From: Pseudomonadota bacterium | GTDB lineage: Bacteria; Pseudomonadota; Gammaproteobacteria; Steroidobacterales; Steroidobacteraceae | Length of the DNA stretch: 64,000 nt | Direction: 5' to 3' | Assembly (NCBI GenBank): GCA_025351005.1 | Contig: JANXWS010000090.1 | Coordinates: 18,693-82,692 of the forward strand | Part shown: positions 26,279-35,698 of the stretch, piece after piece | Layout of the letters: every line of letters begins with the position of its first letter | Numbering within the stretch: the first letter of the stretch is position 1 | The notes under the pieces: model-generated | The model's input: only the letters and a program-made list of their open reading frames with translations | Database searches by the model: none | What the model was told of the DNA's origin: nothing | Program-made: the position numbers and the translations under genes

Positions 26279-27912
26279 CAGTTGCCGGCAGCGGCGCCGT
26301 GCGTGCGGCGGATGAACGCGGCCGCGTTGCGGGCGAGCGCGGCGCCGGCGGCCTCGTTCGCGTACACCATGTGGCCCGACGGATAGAGCCTGATCTCGAT
26401 GTTGCGTGCGATCGACGCAGGCACCTGCAGGTGATGCAGCTCGAACACCGCCTCGAAGTACGGCGTCGCGATGTCGTAGTAGCCGCCGTGCATCTGCACC
26501 TTCAGGTTCGGGTTCTGCTTCATCGCGAGCGCCAGGTCCGGCATCACGTTGGTGGCCTGCGGCAGCGGCGCGCCAGCACCAGGTGGCTGGTGGCGGTAGT
26601 CCCAGACCTCGATCAGGTGCGTCATGTACTTGTACTGCAGCCCCTCGCCGTACTTGAGCTCGCGGCGAGCGTAGTCGTTGAACGCGGCCACGAACGGCGA
26701 GGCGATCGCCGCCATCTGCGGGTCGTAGTCGGCCTCCTTGGCGAGCGGGTCGATGGTCGGGCCCGTGAAGCGCGCGTCCAGCCGCCCGGCGGTCGTCTCG
26801 GCGCCGAGTACGTGCTGCTCGAACACCCCGCCCGTGATGCGCAGGTCCGCGCGGTCGATGTAGTCGGCCGCGAGCCCGGTGTAGGCATGCAGCCGCGCAA
26901 CCACCGCGGCGCGCGCCTCGGGCGCGAGCCGGTCGCCGGCCAGGAGCGCGGTCATGTAGTCGCCGAGCGCGAACTGCTCGACCTCGGCGAGGAACGGCTC
27001 GAGCGCCGCGGGCATGCTCGGCAGCTTCTTGTGGTACCAGGCGGTCGCCGCATAGGTCGGCAGCGCGAGCGCGTAGGCCTGGTCGACGCCCGGGTTGGCG
27101 TCGACCCGGTCGACGCTGTTGTCGAACGACAGGATCTGCGACAGCAGCATGACGCCGTTCAGATCGAGCCCCTTCTCCTGCTGCAGCACGAGCGCCAGCG
27201 TCGCTGCGCGGGTCGTGCCGTAGCTCTCGCCGAACAGGTACTTCGGCGAGTTCCAGCGGCCGTGGCGCGACAGGAACTCGCTGATGAAGTTCGCAAACGC
27301 ACGCGCATCGCCGTCGACGCTGAAGAACGCCTTGTCCTTGTCGGCGCCGCGCACGTGCCCGAAGCCCGTGCCCGGCGCGTCGATGAACACGAGGTCGGTC
27401 TCGGGCAGGAGCGTGTTGGCATTGTCGATGATGCGGTAGGGCGCCGCCGGGCCGTGCTCGCCGTCGACGATCGCGACACGCTTCGGCCCGAAGGCGCCCA
27501 TGTGCAGCCAGATCGTCGAGGAGCCGGGGCCGCCGTTGAACACGAACGTGATCGGCCGCTGCGGCTCCGCGCTCGCGCCCAGGAAGTAGGCAGCGTAGGA
27601 CATCGCCGCGAGCGTCGGCTGCGGCGGCGGGCCCTTGTCGGCGGGCGGCGGCGGCTCCTCGTCGAGCGGGTCCTTGACGTGCACCACCAGCAGTCCCGCC
27701 TCGGCCTGGTAGCCGAGCACCCGGCCGCCGACCGTGATCGAGCCGGACGTGCGGCTGACCTCGTCCTTGAGCTCCTTCAGTGCCGCCTTGTCATCGGCAG
27801 GCGCCTCGGCCTGCTTCTGCGCCTTGGGCGGCGCTTCCCTGGGCGGCGCGGCGGCACCGGTCGCGGCGGTGAGCAGGCAGGCGACGGCGGCCCAGGCGAC
27901 GGTATTGCTCAT
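26278..27912 (-). CDS. secreted S10-family serine carboxypeptidase-like protein
   Basis: The 544-residue protein starts with a signal peptide (AWAAVACLLTAATGAAA). A low-complexity linker (PPREAPPKAQKQAEAPADD) follows, then the carboxypeptidase fold. Family features are FVFNGGPGSS (oxyanion), FGESYGT with nucleophile Ser at about 230, the Asp in GGYYDIATPY and His in YPSGHMVY. S10 peptidases remove C-terminal residues, mostly at acid pH, and several bacterial homologues are periplasmic; the substrate is unknown. It belongs to the group between lptE and holA. Confidence 0.85.
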   Translation of the reverse strand: MSNTVAWAAVACLLTAATGAAAPPREAPPKAQKQAEAPADDKAALKELKDEVSRTSGSITVGGRVLGYQAEAGLLVVHVKDPLDEEPPPPADKGPPPQPTLAAMSYAAYFLGASAEPQRPITFVFNGGPGSSTIWLHMGAFGPKRVAIVDGEHGPAAPYRIIDNANTLLPETDLVFIDAPGTGFGHVRGADKDKAFFSVDGDARAFANFISEFLSRHGRWNSPKYLFGESYGTTRAATLALVLQQEKGLDLNGVMLLSQILSFDNSVDRVDANPGVDQAYALALPTYAATAWYHKKLPSMPAALEPFLAEVEQFALGDYMTALLAGDRLAPEARAAVVARLHAYTGLAADYIDRADLRITGGVFEQHVLGAETTAGRLDARFTGPTIDPLAKEADYDPQMAAIASPFVAAFNDYARRELKYGEGLQYKYMTHLIEVWDYRHQPPGAGAPLPQATNVMPDLALAMKQNPNLKVQMHGGYYDIATPYFEAVFELHHLQVPASIARNIEIRLYPSGHMVYANEAAGAALARNAAAFIRRTHGAAAGN

Positions 27913-28009
27913 CGGGTGGTCCTTCGGCAGAGCGGATCGGGGCGCAGAGTCTCACACCGGCGCCAGGGCCCCGCAAGCGACACCGCGCGCCCGGTGCGTG
28001 CGCGGGCGC

Positions 28010-28852
28010 TCAGTGCGGCAGCCGCGCGCGGAGGTCGGCGAGCCCGGCGCAGAGCGTCGCCGTGCCCTGCCCGATGCGCGGGCCCATGCGGTTGACGAGG
28101 TCCGGATCGAGCGTCACGACCGCGCCCCGGGCCACCGCGCGCAGCGGCGCGCCGCCCTGCCAGCGCTCCAGCCATTCGGCGCTCTCGGCGGCCGTGCCGG
28201 CCAGCACCAGCACCTCCGGGTCGCGGGCGTACACCGCCTCCTCGTCGACCGCGAACGAGCTCGACGCCTGGTCGGCGAACACGTTGTCCGCGCCGCACAG
28301 GTCGAGCATCTCGGTCGCGACGTGGCGCGCGCCGAGCGTGTAGAGCGGCCGGCTCCACACCTGGTAGAACACGCGCAGCCGCCGCTGCCCGTGGTAACGG
28401 CGCCGGAGCCGCTCGAGCTCGGCCGAGAGCGCGGCGGCCGCCGCGTGCGCGACCGGCAGCGTGCCGAGCACGACGCCGAGCCGCTCGAGCGTCGCGGGCA
28501 CGTCGGCGAGCGCGTGCTGCTCGAGGCTCAGCACCGGCAGCCCGAGGCGATCGAGCAGCGCGCGCTGCGCCGCCGGCGTGCCGTCGCCCCACACCAGCAC
28601 GAGGTCCGGCCGCACCGCGAGCAGACGTTCCGGATCGAGCCGGCTGACGTCGCCGATGCGCGGCACGCGGCGCGCCGCGGGCGGATAGTCGCTGGTGTCG
28701 AGCGTGCCGACGAGCCGAGCGCCGGCGCCGGCCGCGTAGACGAGCTCGGTCAGGTGCGGCGCCAGGGTCACGATCCGCGTGGGCGCGCCGGCCGCGCCCG
28801 CCGCGAGCGTGACGCACCACAGGCCGAGGGCGGCGAGCCTCGCACCCCCCAT
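28010..28852 (-). CDS. btuF: BtuF-like periplasmic cobalamin-binding protein
   Basis: The 280-residue protein carries a signal peptide (ARLAALGLWCVTLAAGAAG) and the BtuF fold: RIVTLAPHLTELVYAAGAGARLVGTLDTSDYPPAARRVPRIGDVSRLDPERLLAVRPDLVL, VWGDGTPAAQRALLDRLGLPVLSLEQH and a C-terminal lobe. BtuF delivers vitamin B12 to BtuCD. No btuC or btuD is near, so the partner transporter must be elsewhere. Its ATG overlaps the hydrolase stop by one base. A second, unexported relative is at 6498-7307. Other metal-chelate ligands are possible. Confidence 0.8.
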   Translation of the reverse strand: MGGARLAALGLWCVTLAAGAAGAPTRIVTLAPHLTELVYAAGAGARLVGTLDTSDYPPAARRVPRIGDVSRLDPERLLAVRPDLVLVWGDGTPAAQRALLDRLGLPVLSLEQHALADVPATLERLGVVLGTLPVAHAAAAALSAELERLRRRYHGQRRLRVFYQVWSRPLYTLGARHVATEMLDLCGADNVFADQASSSFAVDEEAVYARDPEVLVLAGTAAESAEWLERWQGGAPLRAVARGAVVTLDPDLVNRMGPRIGQGTATLCAGLADLRARLPH

Positions 28853-29727
28853 CAGTCGGTCCGTCGCGGCGGCGGCGCCGTCACGAAGCGAACGAGCTCG
28901 TCGAGCAGCGGGTCGCCGCCGCGGTACGGCCGCGCGAAGTGCCTGAGCAGCGACGCGTGCCCCTCGCCCGGCAGCAGCCGCACTTCGACCGAGACGCCCT
29001 CGGCCGCGAGCCGCGCCGCGAGCGAGGCGGCGTTGCGTGGCGCCACCTCGAGGTCGTCCTCGCCCTGCGCGAGGAACGACGGCGCGCTCGCGCGGCTGAC
29101 GAAGCGGACCGGCTGCGACTCCGGGTAGCGTTCGGGCGGCCCGAAATAGTCCTCGAGCACGGGGTCGGTCAGCGGCAGGAAATCATAGGGGCCGGCGAGC
29201 CCGACAAACGCCCGCACCGGCCGGCCGCCGGCGGCGACCAGCGGCGCGGGATCGGCCGCGACCAGCGCCGCGAGCTGCGCGCCGGCGGAGTGACCCATCA
29301 CCAGCACGCGCGCCGGGTCCGCGCCGAGGCGGGCGGCCTCGCGCTCGGCCCAGGCGACGGCGTGCACGGCGTCGTCGAGCGCGCCGGCGAGGCGCACCTG
29401 CGGGTAGAGCCGGTAGTTCGGCAGCACCGCGACGATGCCGCGCTCGGCGAGCGCGGCGCCGACGAAGCGGTACAGGTCCTTCGAGCCCGAGCTCCAGCTG
29501 CCGCCGTGCAGGAACACGACGAGCGCGCGCCCCTCGGGCGGCGCCGGTGCGCGGGGCACGTAGACGTCGAGGCGTTGCCTCTTCAGCGTGCCGTAGGCGA
29601 GGTCGGCCTCGCGCGTGATCTTATCGTTGCCGAGCTCGGCGCCGCTCGCGACGGCGAGCTTCAGCGTCGCGCAGCCGGCCTGCGACAGCGCGCACAGGAG
29701 CGCCGCACAGGCGGCGACGCGCCTCAC
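28852..29727 (-). CDS. exported alpha/beta hydrolase, possible lipoprotein
   Basis: I start at GTG 29727, overlapping the previous stop (GTGA), giving 291 residues. The N-terminus VRRVAACAALLCALSQAGCATL is a signal sequence; QAGC is a weak lipobox because Gln replaces the usual Leu/Val/Ile. The hydrolase part has HGGSW (oxyanion), GHSAGA (nucleophile elbow), YDFLPL and the late His in GEGHASLL, the pattern of HSL/BD-FAE-type carboxylesterases. The substrate is unknown. It is coupled with btuF-like and zincin-like genes. Confidence 0.8.
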   Translation of the reverse strand: MRRVAACAALLCALSQAGCATLKLAVASGAELGNDKITREADLAYGTLKRQRLDVYVPRAPAPPEGRALVVFLHGGSWSSGSKDLYRFVGAALAERGIVAVLPNYRLYPQVRLAGALDDAVHAVAWAEREAARLGADPARVLVMGHSAGAQLAALVAADPAPLVAAGGRPVRAFVGLAGPYDFLPLTDPVLEDYFGPPERYPESQPVRFVSRASAPSFLAQGEDDLEVAPRNAASLAARLAAEGVSVEVRLLPGEGHASLLRHFARPYRGGDPLLDELVRFVTAPPPRRTD

Positions 29728-30248
29728 GCGCGCGCCCGGCCGGTCGCCCGCCCGCGGTCGTCCAGCAGCCCGTGGCGACACAGCCAGGCGCGCGGCGCGT
29801 CTGCCTCGTCCCGGTACCACGCGGCGGTCGAGCCGAGCCGGAACGTGTAGCCCCAGCGGTCCATGTCCGCCATCAGCCGTGTCGCGCAGCCGAGCCGCCC
29901 GGCGAGCACGAGCTGCAGGCAGCAGACCGCGTTCTCCTCGTCGAAGTCGCCGCCGGCGTCGCGCTCGAGGCGGGCGCGCCGCGCGCCGTCCATGCAGAGC
30001 ACGTGCGCCGCCTCGTGCAGCAGCGAGTGCAGCGGCGTGTCGGGTCGTGCCCAGACGCGCCCGCCCGACAGGCCCGCCTCGGGCTCGCCCCAGTAGCTGC
30101 CGGGGATGGCGGCATCGGCCGCCACGTAGGCGAGCGCGAGCCCGAACTCGCCGAGCAGCGCGGTCGTGCCCGGCAGCAGGCCGTCCCCGAGCCTGAGCAC
30201 GTCGGTGGCCTGCCCGGGCGCACCCGGCCACGCCGCGCGGTTCGTCAT
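29724..30248 (-). CDS. uncharacterised protein with HExxH motif
   Basis: The 174-residue protein begins at ATG 30248, overlapping the lptE stop (ATGA), and ends overlapping the hydrolase GTG. HSLLHEAAHVLCMDG contains HExxH, the zincin metal-binding motif, with a possible third ligand in DFDEENAVCCLQ downstream. I see no signal peptide. It ends MDRWGYTFRLGSTAAWYRDEADAPRAWLCRHGLL. I do not recognise the family; a metalloprotease-like role is inferred from the motif and position only. Confidence 0.65.
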   Translation of the reverse strand: MTNRAAWPGAPGQATDVLRLGDGLLPGTTALLGEFGLALAYVAADAAIPGSYWGEPEAGLSGGRVWARPDTPLHSLLHEAAHVLCMDGARRARLERDAGGDFDEENAVCCLQLVLAGRLGCATRLMADMDRWGYTFRLGSTAAWYRDEADAPRAWLCRHGLLDDRGRATGRARA

Positions 30249-30727
30249 GGCGGCAGCGCGGCCAGCCTGCGCAGCACGAGCGCGGCGATCTCGCGGGCGA
30301 GCGAGCCGCGGATGAGCAGCTGCTCGTGCTCCTTGGCGAGCACGGCCGTCTCGTCGAAGCTGTAGCCCTGCGTCCGCGTCAGGATCTGCGGCGCGATCAC
30401 TTCCCTGCCGCCGATCCGCACCCGGTAGCGCACCGTGTAGTAGACCTCGTACTCGGTCGGCGTGTTGCTGGCCGACACCGACAGCACCCGCTGGCCGCTG
30501 TCGTCGGTCAGCACCTCGACCTCCGCGGTCGCCTCGCTGCCGCCACCGACCACACGGCTGCCGGAAGCAGCGAGCGCGTCGGCGAGCGCGCCGTGGAAGT
30601 CCGTGTAGCGGTCGCCGCCGAGCACGGTGGTCGCGAACGCCGGCGACAGCTTCGCCACCCCCTGCAGGTGGAAGCCGCATCCGGCAAGCGCCGCGGCCAG
30701 CGCCACCGGTGCCAGCAGCCGCTTCAT
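30245..30727 (-). CDS. lptE: LPS-assembly lipoprotein LptE
   Basis: LptE plugs the LptD barrel and helps insert lipopolysaccharide at the outer membrane. The 160-residue protein has a lipoprotein signal ([18 protein letters not shown]; Cys is the acylated residue) and the start [15 protein letters not shown] matches Lpt[12 protein letters not shown] and the late [20 protein letters not shown] are typical. It overlaps leuS (ATGA), the conserved leuS-lptE order. In relatives holA follows directly; here the zincin-like gene does. Confidence 0.95.
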   Translation of the reverse strand: MKRLLAPVALAAALAGCGFHLQGVAKLSPAFATTVLGGDRYTDFHGALADALAASGSRVVGGGSEATAEVEVLTDDSGQRVLSVSASNTPTEYEVYYTVRYRVRIGGREVIAPQILTRTQGYSFDETAVLAKEHEQLLIRGSLAREIAALVLRRLAALPP

Positions 30728-33321
30728 CCGGCGACCACGTTGACGAGCTTGCCGCGCACGACCACGACCCTGCGGACGGCGAGGCTGCCGACGAAGCGCC
30801 GCACGTTCAGGTCGGCGAGCGCGGCCTCTCGCACCAGCGCCTCGTCCGCGTCGACCGGCACGCTGATGTGGCCACGCAGCTTGCCGTTGACCTGCACGAC
30901 GAGCAGGACCGCGTCCTGGCGGAGCGCCAGCGCGTCCACCGCCGGCCACGGCTCGTCGACGACGGCGCGCTCGTGGCCGAGCGCCTGCCACAGCGCGTGG
31001 CTGATGTGCGGCACGAGCGGCGCCAGCATCAGCACCGCGAGCTCGAGCGCCTCGTGCACCACCGCGTGCCCGGCAGGCGTCGCGGGCGCATGGCGGCCGA
31101 CCGCGTTCAGCAGCTCCATCACCGCCGCGACCGCGGTGTTGAAGGTGCGCCGGCGGCCGTAGTCGTCGCCGACCTTGGCGAGCGTCTGGTGCGCGAGGCG
31201 CCGGAGCTCGCGGTCGGCAGCGTCGAGGGCCGCGGGCTCGAGCGGCGGGTGGTCGGGTCCGGTGACGTGTACGTGCACCACCTTCCAGAGCCGCCGCAGG
31301 AACCGGAACGCGCCCTCGGCGCCCTCGTCCGACCAGTCGAGCGAGAGCTCGGGCGGTGCCGCGAACATCATGAAGAGCCGCGCCGTGTCGGCGCCGTAGC
31401 GGTCGATGATCGCCTGCGGGTCGACGCCGTTCTGCTTCGACTTCGACATCGTGCCGATGCCGCCGCTCTCGACGGCGAGGCCATCGCTCTTCAGCCGCGC
31501 GCCGACCGGCGTGCCGCGCGCATCGGTCTCGAGCAGCACGTCCGCCGGGCTGTAGTAGACGATGCGGCCGGAGGCGGGCTTGCGGAAATAAATCGCGTTC
31601 CTGACCATGCCCTGCGTCAGCAGGTTCGCGAACGGCTCACCGAGCGCGACCAGTCCCAGGTCGCGCATGACCTTGGTCCAGAAGCGCGAGTACAGCAGGT
31701 GCAGGATCGCGTGCTCGATGCCGCCGATGTACTGGTCGACCGGCAGCCAGTAGCCGACGCGCGCGTCGACCATCGAGGCGTCGTTGCCGGCCGAGGCGTA
31801 GCGCAGGAAGTACCACGACGAGTCGACGAACGTGTCCATCGTGTCGGTCTCGCGGCGCGCCGGCCGGCCGCAGCGCGGGCAGGCGCAGTCGACGAACGAG
31901 TGCAGCCGCGCGAGCGGGTTGCCGCTGCCGTCCGGCACCAGCTCCTCCGGCAGCACCACCGGCAGGTCCGCGTCCGGTACCGGCACGGCGCCGCAGCCGG
32001 CGCAGTGGATGATCGGGATCGGGCAGCCCCAGTAGCGCTGCCGCGAGATGCCCCAGTCCCGCAGCCGCCACTGCACCTGGCGTCCGCCGTGGCCGGCGGC
32101 CTCGAGGTCGGCGGCGATCGCCTGCACCGCCGCCTCGTGGCCGAGGCCGTCGTAGCGGCCGGAGGCGATGCAGCGGCCGTGGTCGGCGTACCACGGCTGC
32201 CAGGCATCGCTCGCGTACGGGCGCGCGTCGACGTCGATGACCTGGCGGATCGGCAGGCCGTAGCGCTGCGCGAACGCGAAGTCGCGCTCGTCGTGGCCGG
32301 GCACGCCCATCACCGCGCCCTCGCCGTAGGCCATCAGCACGTAGTTGCCGACCCACACGGGCAGCGCTCTGCCGGAGAGCGGGTGCAGGACCGTGAGCCC
32401 GGTCGGCATGCCCTTCTTGTCCTGGGTCGCCTGCTCGGCCTCGGTGCCGCTGCAGCGCTCGCACTCGGCGACGAACGCCGCGAGCGCGGGGTCGCTCGCC
32501 GCCGCGTGCCGGGCGAGCGGGTGCCCGGCCGCGACCGCGACGAAGGTGACGCCGAAGAGCGTGTCGGCGCGGGTCGTGAAGACGCGCAGTTCCTCGCGCC
32601 GGCCGTCGAGCTCGTAGGGAAAGCCGATGGTGACGCCTTCGGTGCGCCCGATCCAGTTGGCCTGCATCGTGCGCACGCGCTCGGGCCAGCCCTCGAGCGC
32701 GGCGAGCGCGCCGAGCAGCTCCTCGGCGTAGCGCGTGATGCCGAGGTAGTACATCGGGATCTCGCGCTTCTCGACGAGTGCGCCGGTGCGCCAGCCGCGC
32801 CCGTCGATGACCTGCTCGTTCGCGAGCACGGTGCGGTCGACCGGATCCCAGTTGACGGTGCCGGTTTTCTGGTAGGCGATGCCCCGCTCGAGCATGCGCA
32901 GGAACAGCCATTGGTTCCAGCGGTAGTACTCGGGCCGGCAGGTCGTGACCTCGCGATCCCAGTCGAGCCCGCAGCCGAGCGATCGCAGCTGGCGGCGCAT
33001 CATGCTGATGTTGTCGTAGGTCCAGCGCGCCGGCGGCACGCCGTTCGCGATCGCCGCGTTCTCGGCCGGCAGGCCGAACGCGTCCCAGCCCATCGGCTGC
33101 AGCACGTTCCTGCCCTGCATCCGCATGTAGCGCGAGATGGCGTCGCCGATCGTGTAGTTGCGGACGTGGCCCATGTGCAGCCGCCCGCTCGGGTACGGGA
33201 ACATGCTCAGGCAGTAGTACTTGGCGCGCGCCGGGTCCTCGACCGCGCGGAACGTGCCGGCCTGCTCCCAATGGCGCTGCGCCGCGGCTTCGATGGCGGC
33301 CGGTTCGTAGTGGTCTTGCAT
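30724..33321 (-). CDS. leuS: leucyl-tRNA synthetase
   Basis: LeuRS attaches leucine to tRNA-Leu. ATG 33321 ([20 protein letters not shown]) gives 865 residues, near the 860 of E. coli; 30 upstream residues are not conserved. Class I signatures are the HIGH-type [12 protein letters not shown] near residue 45 and KMSKS-type [11 protein letters not shown]. The CP1 editing domain lies between. CAGC and CPRCG are the zinc-site cysteine pairs. It precedes lptE in the conserved order. Confidence 0.98.
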   Translation of the reverse strand: MQDHYEPAAIEAAAQRHWEQAGTFRAVEDPARAKYYCLSMFPYPSGRLHMGHVRNYTIGDAISRYMRMQGRNVLQPMGWDAFGLPAENAAIANGVPPARWTYDNISMMRRQLRSLGCGLDWDREVTTCRPEYYRWNQWLFLRMLERGIAYQKTGTVNWDPVDRTVLANEQVIDGRGWRTGALVEKREIPMYYLGITRYAEELLGALAALEGWPERVRTMQANWIGRTEGVTIGFPYELDGRREELRVFTTRADTLFGVTFVAVAAGHPLARHAAASDPALAAFVAECERCSGTEAEQATQDKKGMPTGLTVLHPLSGRALPVWVGNYVLMAYGEGAVMGVPGHDERDFAFAQRYGLPIRQVIDVDARPYASDAWQPWYADHGRCIASGRYDGLGHEAAVQAIAADLEAAGHGGRQVQWRLRDWGISRQRYWGCPIPIIHCAGCGAVPVPDADLPVVLPEELVPDGSGNPLARLHSFVDCACPRCGRPARRETDTMDTFVDSSWYFLRYASAGNDASMVDARVGYWLPVDQYIGGIEHAILHLLYSRFWTKVMRDLGLVALGEPFANLLTQGMVRNAIYFRKPASGRIVYYSPADVLLETDARGTPVGARLKSDGLAVESGGIGTMSKSKQNGVDPQAIIDRYGADTARLFMMFAAPPELSLDWSDEGAEGAFRFLRRLWKVVHVHVTGPDHPPLEPAALDAADRELRRLAHQTLAKVGDDYGRRRTFNTAVAAVMELLNAVGRHAPATPAGHAVVHEALELAVLMLAPLVPHISHALWQALGHERAVVDEPWPAVDALALRQDAVLLVVQVNGKLRGHISVPVDADEALVREAALADLNVRRFVGSLAVRRVVVVRGKLVNVVAG

Positions 33322-33385
33322 CGGCGGGGCTCGGGACGGCCGCCAAGGATACCGGAACGGTCCCGGGTCCGGGATGCGGGCCGGC

Positions 33386-34579
33386 TCAGCCGGCGACCGC
33401 GCGGATGGCAACCGCCAGGCGCTCCACCTGCGCCTCGGGGAGCCCGGCGATGTTGATGCGACTGTCGGGCGCCGCGTAGACGTGGTGGGTCGCGGCGAGC
33501 GCGGCGACCGCGTCGGGCGGAATCCCCAGCAGCGAGAACATTCCGAGCTGGCCCGCGATGAAGCCGAAGCGCCCGCCGCCGGGCCCGGCGCCGAGCGCCG
33601 CGGCCAGCCGCAGCCTGAGCGTTGCGATCCGCAGCCGCATCGCCTCGAGCTCGGCGCGCCACTCGGCCGCGAGCGCCGGGTCGGCGGCGATCGCGACCAC
33701 GATCGCCGCGCCGTGGTCGGGCGGCATCGAGTACATGCGTCGCGCCAGCGCCTGCAGGTGGCTCATGACGATCGCGGCCTGGGCCGCGTTCGCGGTCACG
33801 GCGATCACGGCGCCGACCCGCTCCCGGTACAGGCCGAAGTTCTTGGAGCAGGAGACGGCGACCAGCACCTCCGGCAGCCGCTCGGCGAGCAGGCGCACCG
33901 GCCAGGCATCCAGCTCGAGTCCGCGACCGAGGCCCTGGTAGGCGAGGTCGACGAGCGGCACGAGCCCGCGCCGCCCGCAGAGCGCGGCCAGCGAGCGCCA
34001 CTGGTCGGCGTCCAGGTCGGCGCCGGTCGGGTTGTGGCAGCAGGCGTGCACGACGACGATCGTGCCGGCCGGCAGCCGCTCGAGCGCCTCCTGCATCGCG
34101 TCCGGCAGCAGCGTGCCGCTCGCGGCGTCGTAGTACGGGTAGCTGTCGAGGTCGAGGCCGGCGCCGCCGATCAGCGGCCGGTGATTGGCCCAGGTCGGCT
34201 CGCTGACGACGACCCGGGCGCCGTGGCGCGTGCGCAGGACGAGGTCGGCCGCGAGCCTGAGCGCGCCGCAGCCGCCCGGCGTCTGCAGCGTCGTCACGCG
34301 GCCCGCGGCCCGCGCCGGGTGCCCGGGGCCGAGCACCAGCTCCTCGATGAAGGCCGCGAACGCGCGGTTGCCGCCGGCGCCGACGTAGCTCTTGGTGGTC
34401 TCGGTGGCGAGCAGCTGGCGCTCTGCGGCACGCACGGCGGCCATCACCGGCGTGCGGCCCAGTTCGTCGCGATAGACGCCGACGCCGAGGTCAAGCTTGG
34501 CGGGGTCGGAGTCGGCGGCGAAGGCGGCGATGATGCCGAGCAGGGCGTCCGGCGGCGTCGCCTCCAGCAGTTCGAACAC
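33386..34579 (-). CDS. class I aspartate/aromatic aminotransferase (TyrB/AspC type)
   Basis: The 397-residue PLP enzyme has the AspC/TyrB pattern: [30 protein letters not shown], the PLP-holding HNPTG and [14 protein letters not shown] (Schiff-base Lys) and the end [21 protein letters not shown] with the substrate-carboxylate Arg. It starts at GTG 34579, the base after the hppD stop. With HPPD next to it, a role in turning tyrosine into 4-hydroxyphenylpyruvate is likely, though AspC-type activity is also possible; motif reading cannot settle specificity. Confidence 0.88.
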   Translation of the reverse strand: MFELLEATPPDALLGIIAAFAADSDPAKLDLGVGVYRDELGRTPVMAAVRAAERQLLATETTKSYVGAGGNRAFAAFIEELVLGPGHPARAAGRVTTLQTPGGCGALRLAADLVLRTRHGARVVVSEPTWANHRPLIGGAGLDLDSYPYYDAASGTLLPDAMQEALERLPAGTIVVVHACCHNPTGADLDADQWRSLAALCGRRGLVPLVDLAYQGLGRGLELDAWPVRLLAERLPEVLVAVSCSKNFGLYRERVGAVIAVTANAAQAAIVMSHLQALARRMYSMPPDHGAAIVVAIAADPALAAEWRAELEAMRLRIATLRLRLAAALGAGPGGGRFGFIAGQLGMFSLLGIPPDAVAALAATHHVYAAPDSRINIAGLPEAQVERLAVAIRAVAG

Positions 34580-35620
34580 TCAGAGCACCCCGCGCCGGAT
34601 CTGGTCCTGCTCGATGGATTCGAACAGCGCGCGGAAGTTGCCCTCGCCGAAACCCTCGTTGCCCTTGCGCTCGATGATCTCGAAGAAGATCGGGCCGATG
34701 ACATTCTTGGTGAAGATCTGCAGGAGGATGCCGGTCTCGGTGCTGCCGTCGATCAGCACCTGGCGGCGCTTGAGCTCCTGCAGGTTCTCGTGGTGGCCGG
34801 TGACCCGCGCGCCGACGCCCTCGTAGTAGGTGTCGGGTGTCTGCTGGAACTCGACGCCACGGGCGCGCAGCACGTCGACGGTGTCCTGGATCGCGCTGGA
34901 GCCGAGCGCGATGTGCTGGATGCCCTCGCCGCGGTACTCGCTCAGATACTCCTCGATCTGGCTCTTGTCGTCCTGGCTCTCGTTGATCGGGATGCGGATC
35001 TTGCCGCACGGGCTCGTCATGGCGCGCGACAGCAGACCGCTCTTCTGCCCCTCGATGTCGAAGTAGCGGATCTCGCGGAAGCCGAACAGGCGCTCGTAGA
35101 AGCCGGCCCACAGGTTCATGTTGCCGCGGCGGACGTTGTGCGTCAGGTGGTCGATCACCCTGAGGCCGGTGCGCGTGTCGCTGACGGCATCCGGCAGCGG
35201 CACGAAGTCGACGTCGTAGATGCTGTGCGGGCCGTAGCGATCGACGAGGTAGATCAGGCTGCCGCCGATGCCCTCGATGCACGGGATGTTGAGCTCCATC
35301 GGGCCCGCGGTCAGCGGGCCGGGCCGGGCGCCCAGCTGCTGGGCGCGGCGGAACGCGAACGCGGCGTCGCGGACGCGGAACGCCATCGCGCAGGCCGACG
35401 GACCGTGCGCGCGCGCGAACTGCTGGCCGAAGCTGTCGGCCTCGGCGTTGATGATGAAATTGATGTCGCCCTGGCGGTGCAGCGTGACGTTCTTGGAGCG
35501 GTGGCGGGCCACGGCCGGGAATCCCATGCGGTCGAACAGCCGGCGCAGCAGCTCCGGGTCCGGTGCCGTGTACTCGACGAACTCGAAGCCGTCGGTTCCC
35601 ATCGGGTTGTCAGTCGCCAT
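34580..35620 (-). CDS. hppD: 4-hydroxyphenylpyruvate dioxygenase
   Basis: HPPD turns 4-hydroxyphenylpyruvate into homogentisate with an Fe(II) centre. ATG 35620 (MATDNPMGTDGFEFVEY) follows GGAGGG and gives 346 residues. The iron ligands are in IDHLTHNV (His), GIQHIALGS (His) and FFEIIERKG (Glu), and RKGNEGFGEGNFRALFESIE is the standard C-terminal gate helix. Its partner aminotransferase follows at once, so together they begin tyrosine degradation. No homogentisate dioxygenase gene is in the window. Confidence 0.97.
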   Translation of the reverse strand: MATDNPMGTDGFEFVEYTAPDPELLRRLFDRMGFPAVARHRSKNVTLHRQGDINFIINAEADSFGQQFARAHGPSACAMAFRVRDAAFAFRRAQQLGARPGPLTAGPMELNIPCIEGIGGSLIYLVDRYGPHSIYDVDFVPLPDAVSDTRTGLRVIDHLTHNVRRGNMNLWAGFYERLFGFREIRYFDIEGQKSGLLSRAMTSPCGKIRIPINESQDDKSQIEEYLSEYRGEGIQHIALGSSAIQDTVDVLRARGVEFQQTPDTYYEGVGARVTGHHENLQELKRRQVLIDGSTETGILLQIFTKNVIGPIFFEIIERKGNEGFGEGNFRALFESIEQDQIRRGVL

Positions 35621-35698
35621 CGGCAGCCCTCCGCGCTCGAACCATGATAGCGGCGCGCTGGTGACGGCCGCACGCCCGCCGCACTGCAACAGCCCCCG

